A stretch of DNA of 64,000 nt from Clostridia bacterium (GCA_900765095.1 CAAFRB010000012.1:1-64000), one strand, 5' to 3'. Positions 25,921 through 32,565 are shown, numbered from the stretch's first letter. The notes: generated from the letters alone by a model not told the origin. Numbers and translations are program-made.

Positions 25921-26172
25921 TTATTGCCGATGTACTTTCAGATGGCACTCCAAACATAATAAAAATAAATTATTAAAATCATCTATTTTGCTTCTATCTT
26001 CAGATTTATAAATTATATGATGAATATGTACTCCAGCTTGTCCACAAAGTCCGCATTTACCTTTAAAAAGCTTTTTAATTTTGTTTCGATTAGTTTTACT
26101 AATGTCTTTTGGCTTTGCTTTTAAGACCGTTTTTGAGTTCTTAGGAAATGCTATTCCAACCCAATCTTTCAT
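25921..26172 (-). CDS. Small HNH endonuclease-like protein
   Basis: About 83 residues from ATG 26172, which has AGGAGG seven bases upstream and overlaps the upstream stop as ATGA. The HNH core is CGLCGQAGVHIHHIIYKSEDRSKIDDFNNLFLLCLECHLKVH: two CxxC zinc pairs, the HIHH pair, an Asn in DFNNL, and the final His. It is a compact ββα-metal nuclease fold. In phages such small HNH proteins act in packaging (with terminase) or as recombination nucleases; its location among recT/ssb genes favours recombination or host-DNA cutting. Substrate unknown. Confidence 0.8.
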   Translation of the reverse strand: MKDWVGIAFPKNSKTVLKAKPKDISKTNRNKIKKLFKGKCGLCGQAGVHIHHIIYKSEDRSKIDDFNNLFLLCLECHLKVHRQ

Positions 26173-26708
26173 CTCCAAGCCTCCTTTAATCGTTCAAGTT
26201 CAGCAGGTGTCAGTGTTTCTATATTTTGCAATTTGCATTCTTCCACGATATTGTCTACTAGCCTTGACATTTCTTTGCTGTCATAAACACTTGAGCCATA
26301 CCAAGCCACCACATTCGTATAGCCATTCAATTTAGAAGGTACTGTCTCACATAACCAGCCTAAGCCGTTGTTTTGCCATACCGCTTTATACCTTTCTACT
26401 GCCTCGTTTTTTACTGGTACTATTTCTCTGACCCCTACTTCATATATCGCCTTTCTGTACACTTCTACCGGCTTAATATTTAACTTTTCAGCAAGTTTAT
26501 TGATTAAAACCCAGCAATATGCGTTTGCATCCCAAGAACGTTTTTTACGATATTTCTTAGCTTCTACAGATAACTTGTCTAAGTCTTTTATCTCATCGAG
26601 TTCTGCAAGTGCCGCTCTTTCGTTCATTATGAATGTTATTTTTGGTTTATTAGTTCTAAAATCGATGCTTACATCCGATATTGTTCCTGTGAATTTCAAA
26701 CTTATCAC
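26169..26708 (-). CDS. Phage recombination-region protein, possibly NinB-like
   Basis: A 179-residue protein that begins at GTG 26708 (GTGA overlap with the MBL gene) or at TTG 26699. N-terminus: LKFTGTISDVSIDFRTNKPKITFIMNERAALAELDEIKDLDKLSVEAKKYRKKRS. A conserved block follows, WDANAYCWVLINKLAEKLNIKPVEVYRKAIYEVG, then NNGLGWLCETVPSKLNGYTNVVAWYGSSVYDSKEMSRLVDNIVEECKLQNIETLTPAELERLKEAW. The '(S/T)xxxNAYxWxLxxxIA' helix recalls NinB-type recombination proteins, but similarity is weak; many Clostridia phages carry it next to recT. Probably a DNA-recombination accessory; function unproven. Confidence 0.55.
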   Translation of the reverse strand: MISLKFTGTISDVSIDFRTNKPKITFIMNERAALAELDEIKDLDKLSVEAKKYRKKRSWDANAYCWVLINKLAEKLNIKPVEVYRKAIYEVGVREIVPVKNEAVERYKAVWQNNGLGWLCETVPSKLNGYTNVVAWYGSSVYDSKEMSRLVDNIVEECKLQNIETLTPAELERLKEAWR

Positions 26709-27340
26709 CTCTCTATGTGTTCGTGCATAAAAACATATTCTGAATTTTCTCCCATATTATTTAGTAAAAATTCTGTGGCTTGTTGCTTACTCAAATGGCT
26801 ATCTTTTGCTCTAAACTCATATACATACTCACAATTTTGTTGCTTTTCTTTTATTCTCTCTTCTATCTCATCTTCGTCATAATTGCCCTCTATAAGATAC
26901 AAGTCATAATTTTTTGCTGATATTCCTTCAACTGTTCTAGTATCTGTCATATAAATCACTTTATAATCATCAAATAGTACTCTGTAACCGCATTGTGGTA
27001 CATCGTGATATAATTTGATTGGTACAACTTTAAATAGCTTATAATCGTATCTCGTGCCAATTTGGAGTACATCTATATTTTTTCTTTCAACTCCACATTC
27101 AAGCAATGGTTTTAATAGCCAATCACAACAAGCGAACCTCAAAGTTGGTCTTTCTTCTGCTAATCTCTTTATTGTTTCTTTTTTAAAATGATCTGAATGA
27201 ATATGCGTAAGAAGTACTATTTTTAATTTTTTATAATACTTCTCAAGCCTTTTAAAACTCACTCCACAATCTATTAAAATAAAATCTCCAATTATTACTG
27301 CATTTCCTGTGCTACAACTAGATATGATTTTATATCTCAT
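26705..27340 (-). CDS. Phage metallo-beta-lactamase-fold hydrolase
   Basis: A 211-residue MBL-fold protein. Motifs: SSCSTGNAVIIGDFILIDCGVSFKRLEKYYKKL, the metal site HIHSDH in VLLTHIHSDHFKKETI, VPIKLYHDVPQCGYRVLFDDYKVIYMTDTRTVEG (with His and Asp ligands), LIEGNYDEDEI, and DSHLSKQQATEFLLNNMG. It is close to YycJ/exonuclease-like MBL enzymes that many Firmicutes phages encode beside recT, where it probably processes DNA ends as the exonuclease partner of RecT (inference; no separate RecE or YqaJ nuclease is seen). It overlaps recT's end and the next gene's start, so it is tightly coupled. Confidence 0.82.
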   Translation of the reverse strand: MRYKIISSCSTGNAVIIGDFILIDCGVSFKRLEKYYKKLKIVLLTHIHSDHFKKETIKRLAEERPTLRFACCDWLLKPLLECGVERKNIDVLQIGTRYDYKLFKVVPIKLYHDVPQCGYRVLFDDYKVIYMTDTRTVEGISAKNYDLYLIEGNYDEDEIEERIKEKQQNCEYVYEFRAKDSHLSKQQATEFLLNNMGENSEYVFMHEHIER

Positions 27341-28019
27341 TCATTGATACCTCTTTTGTTTCTTCCGACTGTTCTGTAACATCAGCTTGTACTTCAATTG
27401 GTTCCTGTTGTGGAATTTCTTGTTGCATTTCTTCAGCCTCGTACATTCCAGCCAAATCTTCTACAAATGTTTCTCTTAATGCTCTTACTTTTGCAACCTT
27501 TTCAACCATTGTTGCTCCTTTATTTCCCCAATTTGAATTTAATTGACCTTGCCCTGTTTTCTGTGCAACTTCATTAAAACTTACACTTGAATATGTAGGG
27601 TGTGACCAATCTTTTCTAAATACTCTTGCCCATCCACCTACAAGTTGTTCTGTTCCTAACCTAAATGTTCCTTGTCTTTCTTCTATAGTTCCATCTTCTT
27701 TTTGAACTATAATTCCACATTCCATACCATCATAATTTGGGTTTAAAACAGCTCTTTTCAATATTGCATCTTTTCCGACAACTAATTGGGCTGGTGTTCC
27801 TGCTTTGTATTTAATCAGATATGCTTCTCTCAAAAATGGATTTAATTTTCTAACTTTACAAAGTTCTGTAAATAACTTAAATTCTTGATTTGTAATAGGA
27901 ACATCACTGCCAACAATATATTCTTGTACTATTTTTTTGCTTAATTTTATTTCTTGCCCTTCCACATCAAATTTAACTACTAGTTCTTGTTTTTGTTCTG
28001 CTGCTTCATTATTACTCAT
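27330..28019 (-). CDS. recT: RecT/Bet-type single-strand annealing protein
   Basis: About 229 residues from ATG 28019, chosen because AAGGAG lies eight bases upstream and the earlier in-frame codons belong to the overlapping HNH gene. Motifs: ITNQEFKLFTELCKVRKLNPFLREAYLIKYKAGTPAQLVVGKDAILKRAVLNPNYDGMECGI, GTFRLGTEQLVGGWARVFRKDW, FNEVAQKTGQGQLNSNWGNKGATMVEKVAKVRALRETFVEDLAGMYEAEEM. These are hallmarks of phage Bet/RecT annealing proteins. The acidic, Gln-rich tail may bind SSB. It pairs cut ends during phage recombination, likely with the MBL-fold protein downstream. Confidence 0.92.
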   Translation of the reverse strand: MSNNEAAEQKQELVVKFDVEGQEIKLSKKIVQEYIVGSDVPITNQEFKLFTELCKVRKLNPFLREAYLIKYKAGTPAQLVVGKDAILKRAVLNPNYDGMECGIIVQKEDGTIEERQGTFRLGTEQLVGGWARVFRKDWSHPTYSSVSFNEVAQKTGQGQLNSNWGNKGATMVEKVAKVRALRETFVEDLAGMYEAEEMQQEIPQQEPIEVQADVTEQSEETKEVSMNEI

Positions 28020-28026
28020 TTCAAAA

Positions 28027-28560
28027 TCACTCCTTAAACTTAAAAATATATCCACCAGCTGTTTTTCTCTTCTTATTACAACATTCGCTGATATGTCCAG
28101 ATTTAATTCCGGTCTGTCTTTCAACTTCCATCATTGATTTCCATTCTTTAATAAAAATATTATTTTTACTAAATTGTTGAATTTCTTTATGGTTATGGTG
28201 TAATTCATTAAATTTTCCAACGTTTACTTTGCCCATATGCCCTTGTTTTTTGGCATAGTCTAGGTTTTTTTGATGAGTACACCATTCTAAATTTTCAATT
28301 TTATTATTCTTCCTGTTATTATCTTTGTGATTTACTTCTGGTAAATTATTGGGATTAGGTATAAATGTTTCTGCCACTAATCTGTGTAAATAGTAATTTT
28401 TATATTTTCCACTAACATTTATTTTGCAAAACAAATATCCATTTCCATTATCATAATTCTTTCGATTGTTCTTATTAACTCTATGCCTTATATTGCCTAA
28501 TGAACTAATTTCGTAATTAGGATGTTTTAAAATTACCTTCCATATTTCATTCATAATCAT
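28027..28560 (-). CDS. Free-standing homing-type HNH endonuclease (NUMOD4-HNH-NUMOD1)
   Basis: A 177-residue protein with three modules: NUMOD4-like NEIWKVILKHPNYEISSLGNIRH (about 4-26), an HNH_3 core LHRLVAETFIPNPNNLPEVNHKDNNRKNNKIENLEWCTHQKNL (about 58-100), and a NUMOD1-like DNA-binding helix KEWKSMMEVERQTGIKSGHISECCNKKRKTAGGYIFKF at the end. This is the standard layout of SPO1/phi-type homing endonucleases. It lies between the DUF1351 gene and recT with a 14-base overlap, yet has no role in the module, which suggests insertion as a selfish element. Whether it is cleaving today is unknown. Confidence 0.9.
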   Translation of the reverse strand: MIMNEIWKVILKHPNYEISSLGNIRHRVNKNNRKNYDNGNGYLFCKINVSGKYKNYYLHRLVAETFIPNPNNLPEVNHKDNNRKNNKIENLEWCTHQKNLDYAKKQGHMGKVNVGKFNELHHNHKEIQQFSKNNIFIKEWKSMMEVERQTGIKSGHISECCNKKRKTAGGYIFKFKE

Positions 28561-29383
28561 AATTACCTTTTTCTAAAAATTCTTTTAAAGCTCTTAGTTT
28601 TGTTCTTGTTCCTTTTACAGTAAATTTCAATGTTAAAATTTCTTCATTCTCTTCTTTTGGTTGTTCTAATGGTTGATTAAATACATTTTCTAATTGTTCA
28701 TAACTTTCTCGAGTTATTTCATGATTCTCATTCATTTCAATATGCACTACTTTTTGTTCTTGCCTTTTCTTTTCTTCTTCAATAGCTTTAAACCTATTTG
28801 TTACTATTGTTATAGCTTGGCTCACATTTAAGCTTTGTTTATATTCAACTAAAATCTCTGCTTTGTGTTCCTGTGTATCTATAAGATTTAAATCATCCAC
28901 AATTTTATCTATGAAATTCTTAGCTTGCTCTTTTAAGCTTTTCATACTTGCTGTTAAAGTAATGTTAATATTTGCTTGCTCGTATTTTATAAAATCGATA
29001 TTTTTTGAATTTAAGTATTCGTTAAAGTAATTTACTATCTCTGCTTTTTTATTTGCTTTTAACTCATTTTCAACAGTATCAATCTTGTTTTTTAGTTCTA
29101 CATCTGCCGCTTTATACTTATCTGATATGTACTTTTTATATGAGATTTCAAAATCTTCATAAGGTTTCATTATTTCAGATTTTACTTGCTTTCTTTTGTC
29201 TTCAAATTCCTTCGACTCTTTATTTAAAGTTGCTCTAATTTCTTTTATTGTTTTTACATTTTCTTCTGTACAAACCAAAGCAACTGCATTATTTACTTTC
29301 TCGTCTATTTCATCACTTGCTTTTTTAAGCTGTTCTTCAATAATTGGCAACTGTTTTATAACAATTAAGTTATTCTCATCCAT
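28547..29383 (-). CDS. DUF1351 phage protein (recombination-associated)
   Basis: A 278-residue, nearly all-helical protein starting MDENNLIVIKQLPIIEEQLKKASDEIDEKVNNAVALVCTEENVKTIKEIRATLNKESKEFEDKRKQVKSEIMKPYEDFE. This is the typical start of DUF1351 proteins, which lie directly upstream of recT in many Firmicutes phages. The C-terminal end has a small strand-helix unit (LTLKFTVKGTRTKLRALKEFLEKGNYDYE). No catalytic motif is known. Gene order suggests it helps RecT or DNA-end processing. Its final codons overlap the HNH gene. Confidence 0.82.
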   Translation of the reverse strand: MDENNLIVIKQLPIIEEQLKKASDEIDEKVNNAVALVCTEENVKTIKEIRATLNKESKEFEDKRKQVKSEIMKPYEDFEISYKKYISDKYKAADVELKNKIDTVENELKANKKAEIVNYFNEYLNSKNIDFIKYEQANINITLTASMKSLKEQAKNFIDKIVDDLNLIDTQEHKAEILVEYKQSLNVSQAITIVTNRFKAIEEEKKRQEQKVVHIEMNENHEITRESYEQLENVFNQPLEQPKEENEEILTLKFTVKGTRTKLRALKEFLEKGNYDYE

Positions 29384-29385
29384 TT

Positions 29386-29514
29386 CTATTCTCCTTCCAG
29401 TATCCTTAGTTTTTTATTTAATTCGTCTAAACTTTCATAATCTTTGTCGGTTAAATGATCTGCCATACAAATAAAAAATATTTGCTTTTCAATCTCTTCA
29501 ATTTCGTTTGGCAT
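29386..29514 (-). CDS. Very small phage protein (42 aa) upstream of DUF1351
   Basis: A 42-residue frame, MPNEIEEIEKQIFFICMADH to LRILEGE, begins at ATG 29514 with an almost perfect ribosome site (AAGGAGG, seven bases upstream) and ends two bases before the DUF1351 start. Its two helices look like a short antiparallel coiled coil. Excellent translation signals and tight spacing make it probably real; the function is unknown. Confidence 0.68.
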   Translation of the reverse strand: MPNEIEEIEKQIFFICMADHLTDKDYESLDELNKKLRILEGE

Positions 29515-29586
29515 ATTTTCCTCCTTGATTTTCTATTAAAATTATGTTAATATACATATATAAAAATACTTATATATGTGTTTTTT

Positions 29587-29625
29587 GAGAACTAGGGTTT
29601 CATTTGGTCGTGTTATCTAGTTCTC
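29587..29625 (+). terminator. Inverted repeat, possible plus-strand terminator
   Basis: A perfect 9-bp inverted repeat (GAGAACTAG ... CTAGTTCTC) with a 21-base loop is followed on the plus strand by TCTTTTTG and preceded by TTTTTT. It overlaps the end of the minus-strand 87-residue gene. It could stop antisense transcription from the left, or act as a processing hairpin on the minus transcript, where no T-run follows. Confidence 0.45.
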
Positions 29626-29876
29626 TCTTTTTGTGCTAATTTTTCAATTTCTTCATTTACATACTTTCTGATATTCAGCGTTGTACAATTTGCTCTAATG
29701 CTTGTCATATCTTGAATATGTAGTAATATTCTCATTATTTCATCATCTCTTAACTTCGCTAATGTTTCTGCTCTGTGTTCCAGGTCGTCAATGCAATGGT
29801 CTTTATAGCTTAGATTTAAAAATAATATACATATTACACTTATACAGCCTATTAACGCATATAACATAATCTTCAC
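29613..29876 (-). CDS. Small membrane-anchored phage protein
   Basis: An 87-residue protein with an N-terminal hydrophobic anchor (residues 3-23, IMLYALIGCISVICILFLNL) and a cytoplasmic or external helical tail (HCIDDLEHRAETLAKLRDDEIMRILLHIQDM; LNIRKYVNEEIEKLAQKERTR). Consensus AGGAG ribosome site precedes ATG 29876. It lies between the broken LysM gene and the 42-residue gene in the early region. Family not recognised; the tail contains three cysteines. Possible superinfection or host-envelope role is only a guess. Confidence 0.5.
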   Translation of the reverse strand: MKIMLYALIGCISVICILFLNLSYKDHCIDDLEHRAETLAKLRDDEIMRILLHIQDMTSIRANCTTLNIRKYVNEEIEKLAQKERTR

Positions 29877-29882
29877 TCCTTT

Positions 29883-30150
29883 CTATTTAATAATTTTTAG
29901 TACTTGTCCTGGATAAATGATGCAGTCGTTTAATTCATTTAATTCTCTTAGCTCGTATAAGTACGAACGAACATCTTGTCCAGTTTTTTTTATATTCGCA
30001 AGAGATAGACCACAGTGTATCTCCTACAGATACCATATAATTTTCGGTTTTAATGCTTTTATATGCTACGCATTTGTTTAATAATGCAATTAGAATTATC
30101 ATTAAAATCGTTATAGATGTTATAAATCTTTTTTTATTCACTATTTTCAT
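29883..30150 (-). pseudogene. YneA-like LysM cell-division suppressor gene, frameshifted in an A8 run
   Basis: The intact frame from 30150 encodes a membrane anchor (FITSITILMIILIALLNKCV) and the first half of a LysM domain (YMVSVGDTLWSISCEYKK), then goes out of frame after a run of eight A residues. The other frame continues the domain correctly to a TAG at 29883: TGQDVRSYLYELRELNEL, then NDCIIYPGQVLKIIK. Removing one A from the run restores one 88-residue protein. A single membrane helix followed by LysM is the YneA layout, an SOS-induced division blocker often carried near phage repressors. It may be a true pseudogene, a slippery phase switch, or a sequence error. Confidence 0.82.
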
Positions 30151-30154
30151 ATCT

Positions 30155-30340
30155 TCATCTCCTTTTTGGTATGTTTAAATAAATCTCCAATGCTTCCTTC
30201 GTTACCTTCCACTCTCTACCTACTTTTGTGGCCTTAATTCTTCGTTCCCTGCACAGCTTATTTGCAGTAAATCTTGAACAACTTAAAAACATACATATAT
30301 CATCAATGCTATACAATTTAATTTCTGCTAATTCAGTCAT
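30155..30340 (-). CDS. Excisionase-type HTH protein (HTH_17)
   Basis: A 61-residue protein: TELAEIKLYSIDDICMFLSCSRFTANKLCRERRIKATKVGREWKVTKEALEIYLN. This is the compact MerR-like winged helix of excisionases and DUF-HTH_17 proteins: 'LY(S/T)xDDIxxxLxxSRxTxxKLxRERxIKAxKVGREWxVxxExLxxYL'. It may direct prophage excision with the integrase, though it lies about 4 kb from int and beside the regulatory genes, so it could instead be an early regulator. Good ribosome site (AGGTG). Confidence 0.78.
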   Translation of the reverse strand: MTELAEIKLYSIDDICMFLSCSRFTANKLCRERRIKATKVGREWKVTKEALEIYLNIPKRR

Positions 30341-30358
30341 TTTTTCACCTGCCTTCCG

Positions 30359-30586
30359 TTACATTCTCCTTTTTAATTCTTGAAACAGCAAACCATCTGC
30401 AAGTATTTCAAGTATTGGCTCGTGCAATGCTTTAGATATTAACTTTATATCTTCCGTATTGGGTTGAATTTTATTTGTTTCAACCATGCTCATCCAATCT
30501 TGACTTCTCATTACTGCTTCTGCTAATTCATCTTGACTCATTCCATTACCTTTTCTTAAATATTTTATAAAATCGCCTATTTGCAT
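30359..30586 (-). CDS. XRE-family repressor-like HTH protein
   Basis: A 75-residue Cro/CI-type HTH protein: MQIGDFIKYLRKGNGMSQDELAEAVMRSQDWMSMVETNKIQPNTEDIKLISKALHEPILEILADGLLFQELKRRM. The recognition helix region is MRSQDWMSMVETNK. It starts 17 bases downstream of a pair of identical-arm palindromes (30603-30619, 30621-30637), so it probably represses its own promoter. It is distinct from the Cro-like protein at 30720-30920 and appears to form a second regulatory switch. Ribosome site AAAGGAG. Confidence 0.82.
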   Translation of the reverse strand: MQIGDFIKYLRKGNGMSQDELAEAVMRSQDWMSMVETNKIQPNTEDIKLISKALHEPILEILADGLLFQELKRRM

Positions 30587-30602
30587 ACGTTTGCTCCTTT
30601 CT

Positions 30603-30637
30603 TACGAAGAATCTTCGTATTACGAAAACTTTTCGTA
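30603..30637 (-). promoter_or_regulatory. Tandem operators TACGAA-N5-TTCGTA
   Basis: Two 17-bp palindromes with the same arms and a five-base centre lie one base apart: TACGAA-GAATC-TTCGTA (30603-30619) and TACGAA-AACTT-TTCGTA (30621-30637). A further half-site TACGAA lies at 30661-30666. They are immediately upstream of the 75-residue XRE gene and differ from the TTAAC sites of the main switch. Probable binding sites for that XRE protein (inference). Confidence 0.75.
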
Positions 30638-30719
30638 ATTATGAATTTAGTCTTTTAAATTACGAATATACAAAATTGACCTAAAATCAAATATGTAGTA
30701 TCATTCGTTTACAGTTTGT

Positions 30720-30734
30720 TTAACTTTTAGTTAA
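30720..30734. promoter_or_regulatory. Lysogeny operator copy inside the cro-like gene's 3' end
   Basis: TTAAC-TTTTA-GTTAA, a perfect copy of the switch operator, lies at the very end of the cro-like gene where it encodes the last codons and the TAA stop. It may act as a remote site for repressor looping with the four sites at 30936-31076. Confidence 0.6.
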
Positions 30735-30920
30735 TTGCGTGGCTAAAAAAATAGTCGTAGGAGAAACACCATATACTTCAGACATTTTAATTTTTATTTT
30801 ATCACTAGGGGTCCTTTGACCTTCCTCTAATAAATAAAGATATGTTTTAGTTATTCCAATCTTTTTTGATGCATCTGTTAGTCCAATTTTTTTCCTATTT
30901 CTTATTTCTTTTAGTGTCAT
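30720..30920 (-). CDS. Cro-like XRE regulator
   Basis: About 66 residues from ATG 30920 (AGGAGG eight bases upstream); the GTG at 30929 is less likely. Sequence: MTLKEIRNRKKIGLTDASKKIGITKTYLYLLEEGQRTPSDKIKIKMSEVYGVSPTTIFLATQLTKS, a complete Cro-type HTH with recognition helix ITKTYLYLLEEGQ. It is divergently transcribed from the CI-like gene with shared operators between them, the standard lambda-like switch. It is expected to repress the repressor promoter and favour lytic growth. The gene's 3' end contains a further operator copy. Confidence 0.85.
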   Translation of the reverse strand: MTLKEIRNRKKIGLTDASKKIGITKTYLYLLEEGQRTPSDKIKIKMSEVYGVSPTTIFLATQLTKS

Positions 30921-30935
30921 AGTTCGCACCTCCTT

Positions 30936-31076
30936 TTAACTCTGCGTTAACTTGATAATCATAGTTTAATTAACTTTAAGTTATTTGTCAATATATTTTT
31001 GCAAAATAATATTAACTTTCTGTTAAAGCGTTCTCGCTGTAAGAAAAAATTATTTACAGAGTTAACTTATTGTTAT
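30936..31076. promoter_or_regulatory. Operator array TTAAC-N5-GTTAA of the lysogeny switch
   Basis: Four 15-bp palindromes lie in the divergent region: 30936-30950 (centre TCTGC, perfect), 30970-30984 (TTTAA, last base differs), 31012-31026 (TTTCT, perfect) and 31062-31076 (TTATT, last base differs). The second lies in the spacer of the cro promoter and the last in the spacer of the repressor promoter. They are the likely targets of both the CI-like and Cro-like proteins. Confidence 0.85.
30963..30991 (-). promoter_or_regulatory. Promoter of the cro-like gene
   Basis: On the minus strand TTGACA (plus positions 30986-30991), a 17-base spacer and TAAACT (30963-30968) form a good sigma-A promoter firing toward the cro-like gene. 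An operator (30970-30984) lies wholly in the spacer, so repressor binding should block it. Confidence 0.7.
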
Positions 31077-31081
31077 ATAAT
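31053..31081 (+). promoter_or_regulatory. Promoter of the CI-like repressor gene
   Basis: TTTACA (31053-31058), a 17-base spacer and a perfect TATAAT (31076-31081) precede the repressor ATG at 31100. The operator at 31062-31076 fills the spacer and touches the -10 box, so high repressor or Cro should shut this promoter. The leader would be only about a dozen bases. Confidence 0.8.
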
Positions 31082-31099
31082 GTTAATCGAGGTGAAAAA

Positions 31100-31693
31100 A
31101 TGAACCGTTTAAAAGAATTACGCGAAAAAAAAGAATTACTTCAAAGTGATGTTGCAAAGTTCTTAGGTATATCCAGTCCAGCTTATAGTTATTATGAGGC
31201 TAATAAAAGAAATATGCCTGCTGAAACCGCAATAAAACTATCCAAATTCTTCAATGTTTCTGTTGATTACTTATTGGGAGTAGATACGACGAATAAAAGG
31301 CTATTACCAGTTCTAGGTACCGTAAAAGCTGGCTATAATTACTTAGCACAAGAAAACGTAATTGATTATATAGACCCATCTATGAATATCACTGACCCCG
31401 AGAACTATTTTGGTCTTATCGTCAAAGGCGATAGCATGGCTCCTCTATTCGATGAGGGCGATTATTTAATAGTACATAAATTGGATGGAGAATTTAATAC
31501 AAATGATATAGGTATAGTCTTAATTAACGGAGATGAAGCTACAATCAAAAAGGTAGTAAAAACAGACACAGGTATCGAACTGCATGCTTTTAATCCTTAT
31601 TATCCAGTTAAAAAATTTACTTATGAGGAAATGGAAAAATTGCCAGTTAAGGTTGTTGGAGTTGTAGTTAGACAAATTAGGAATTGGAAGTAG
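31100..31693 (+). CDS. CI/LexA-type prophage repressor with S24 autoprotease
   Basis: About 197 residues from ATG 31100 (GAGGTG site); an upstream in-frame ATG at 31070 overlaps the promoter. N-terminal XRE HTH: LKELREKKELLQSDVAKFLGISSPAYSYYEANKRNMPAETAIKLSKFFNVSVDYLLG. C-terminal peptidase S24: cleavage Ala-Gly in LGTVKAGYN, catalytic Ser in IVKGDSMAPLFDEGDY, catalytic Lys in GDEATIKKVV. It should maintain lysogeny by binding the TTAAC sites and cleave itself when RecA filaments form, linking induction to DNA damage. Strong identification. Confidence 0.93.
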   Translation: MNRLKELREKKELLQSDVAKFLGISSPAYSYYEANKRNMPAETAIKLSKFFNVSVDYLLGVDTTNKRLLPVLGTVKAGYNYLAQENVIDYIDPSMNITDPENYFGLIVKGDSMAPLFDEGDYLIVHKLDGEFNTNDIGIVLINGDEATIKKVVKTDTGIELHAFNPYYPVKKFTYEEMEKLPVKVVGVVVRQIRNWK

Positions 31694-31703
31694 GTGTATT
31701 CAA

Positions 31704-32267
31704 ATGGAAAGAAAAATTTATTGTAAAAAATGTGGTTCAGAATTAGATGTCAATAAAAAATGTACTAAATGTGGAAAACAATATTTCAAATTTAATTTAC
31801 GAGTATTTCTCTTAATATTTTTTATTATTTTGCTGATTTCAATCGTTTGTTTTGAAACATATTATATTTATATTCATCAACAAGATGTAAAAAAATTAGA
31901 AAACAATTTTGCCACTCAAACAGAAAATCTAGAAAAAGAAAAGGACGAAACGTTAAAAACTTTACAAAAATATATTCAATATGGACTAGATACTTGTGAT
32001 GAATTACTTTTTTGGCATGACAACGCAGTAATAGTTTCTAATAATGCTACAAAAAAATATCATAATTATGGTTGTGAAGATTTAATGTTAAATAGTTTTT
32101 GGATATATAATACTAAAGCTGCTGAAGAAAAAGGATACACAATGTGCAAAAAATGTTACGACAAAGAACAAAATTCATCATCTAGCTCTCTTATTCCTTT
32201 AGGATTAGCCATAGACAAGATGAAATACTTAAATAATTCCGATAAAGGAGATATATCGTATGAATAA
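31704..32267 (+). CDS. Membrane protein with zinc ribbon and KYH-C-GY-CxxC zinc motif
   Basis: A 187-residue protein. N-terminal zinc ribbon (YCKKCGSELDVNKKCTKCGK, about 5-24), one membrane helix (about 33-55, VFLLIFFIILLISIVCFETYY), a coiled coil (VKKLENNFATQTENLEKEKDETLKTL), and an Ada-like zinc motif (KKYHNYGCEDL...AAEEKGYTMCKKCYD). The His-Cys-Cys-Cys pattern 'KYH..C......A...GY..C..C' occurs in many extracellular Firmicutes proteins. It lies 10 bases after the repressor gene, so it is probably expressed in the lysogen and may be a host-altering gene. Function unknown. Confidence 0.65.
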   Translation: MERKIYCKKCGSELDVNKKCTKCGKQYFKFNLRVFLLIFFIILLISIVCFETYYIYIHQQDVKKLENNFATQTENLEKEKDETLKTLQKYIQYGLDTCDELLFWHDNAVIVSNNATKKYHNYGCEDLMLNSFWIYNTKAAEEKGYTMCKKCYDKEQNSSSSSLIPLGLAIDKMKYLNNSDKGDISYE

Positions 32268-32565
32268 AAATCCGAAAGAAAAAGCGGATGATTTTTTTAT
32301 AGGTCTTGGAGCACTGGCTATAATTATTATTCCGGCTTTTTTGTTTAATGACTACCAAAAAGTAAAGAAAATAGAAAAATTAGAAAGTGCATATTATAAA
32401 ATGGAAGATAAAATTTTGGAAATGTCAGATTATAATGATAACATATTTAAAAAGACAAAAGCAAATGAAACATATGATTTCTACAATTTTGATAATTTTG
32501 AAAGAGTTTTATTCGAGTACGAAGATACATTATTAGAATTAACACAACCTAATAAAAGTGATTAG
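32260..32565 (+). CDS. Small membrane protein in the repressor operon
   Basis: A 101-residue protein with a membrane segment near the N-terminus (about 12-30, DFFIGLGALAIIIIPAFLF) and a charged helical tail (KKIEKLESAYYKMEDKILEMSDYNDN, FDNFERVLFEYEDTLLELTQPN). Its ATG, preceded by AAAGGAG, overlaps the end of the zinc-motif gene by eight bases. Both are transcribed with the repressor, so this is a candidate lysogen-expressed accessory gene. I recognise no family. Confidence 0.55.
   Translation: MNKNPKEKADDFFIGLGALAIIIIPAFLFNDYQKVKKIEKLESAYYKMEDKILEMSDYNDNIFKKTKANETYDFYNFDNFERVLFEYEDTLLELTQPNKSD

Noticed and set aside
29960..29980. Possible LexA box (CGAAC...GTTC) near the LysM gene
   Set aside because: CGAACGAACATC lacks the second half of the Firmicutes CGAAC-N4-GTTCG palindrome and lies inside the gene.
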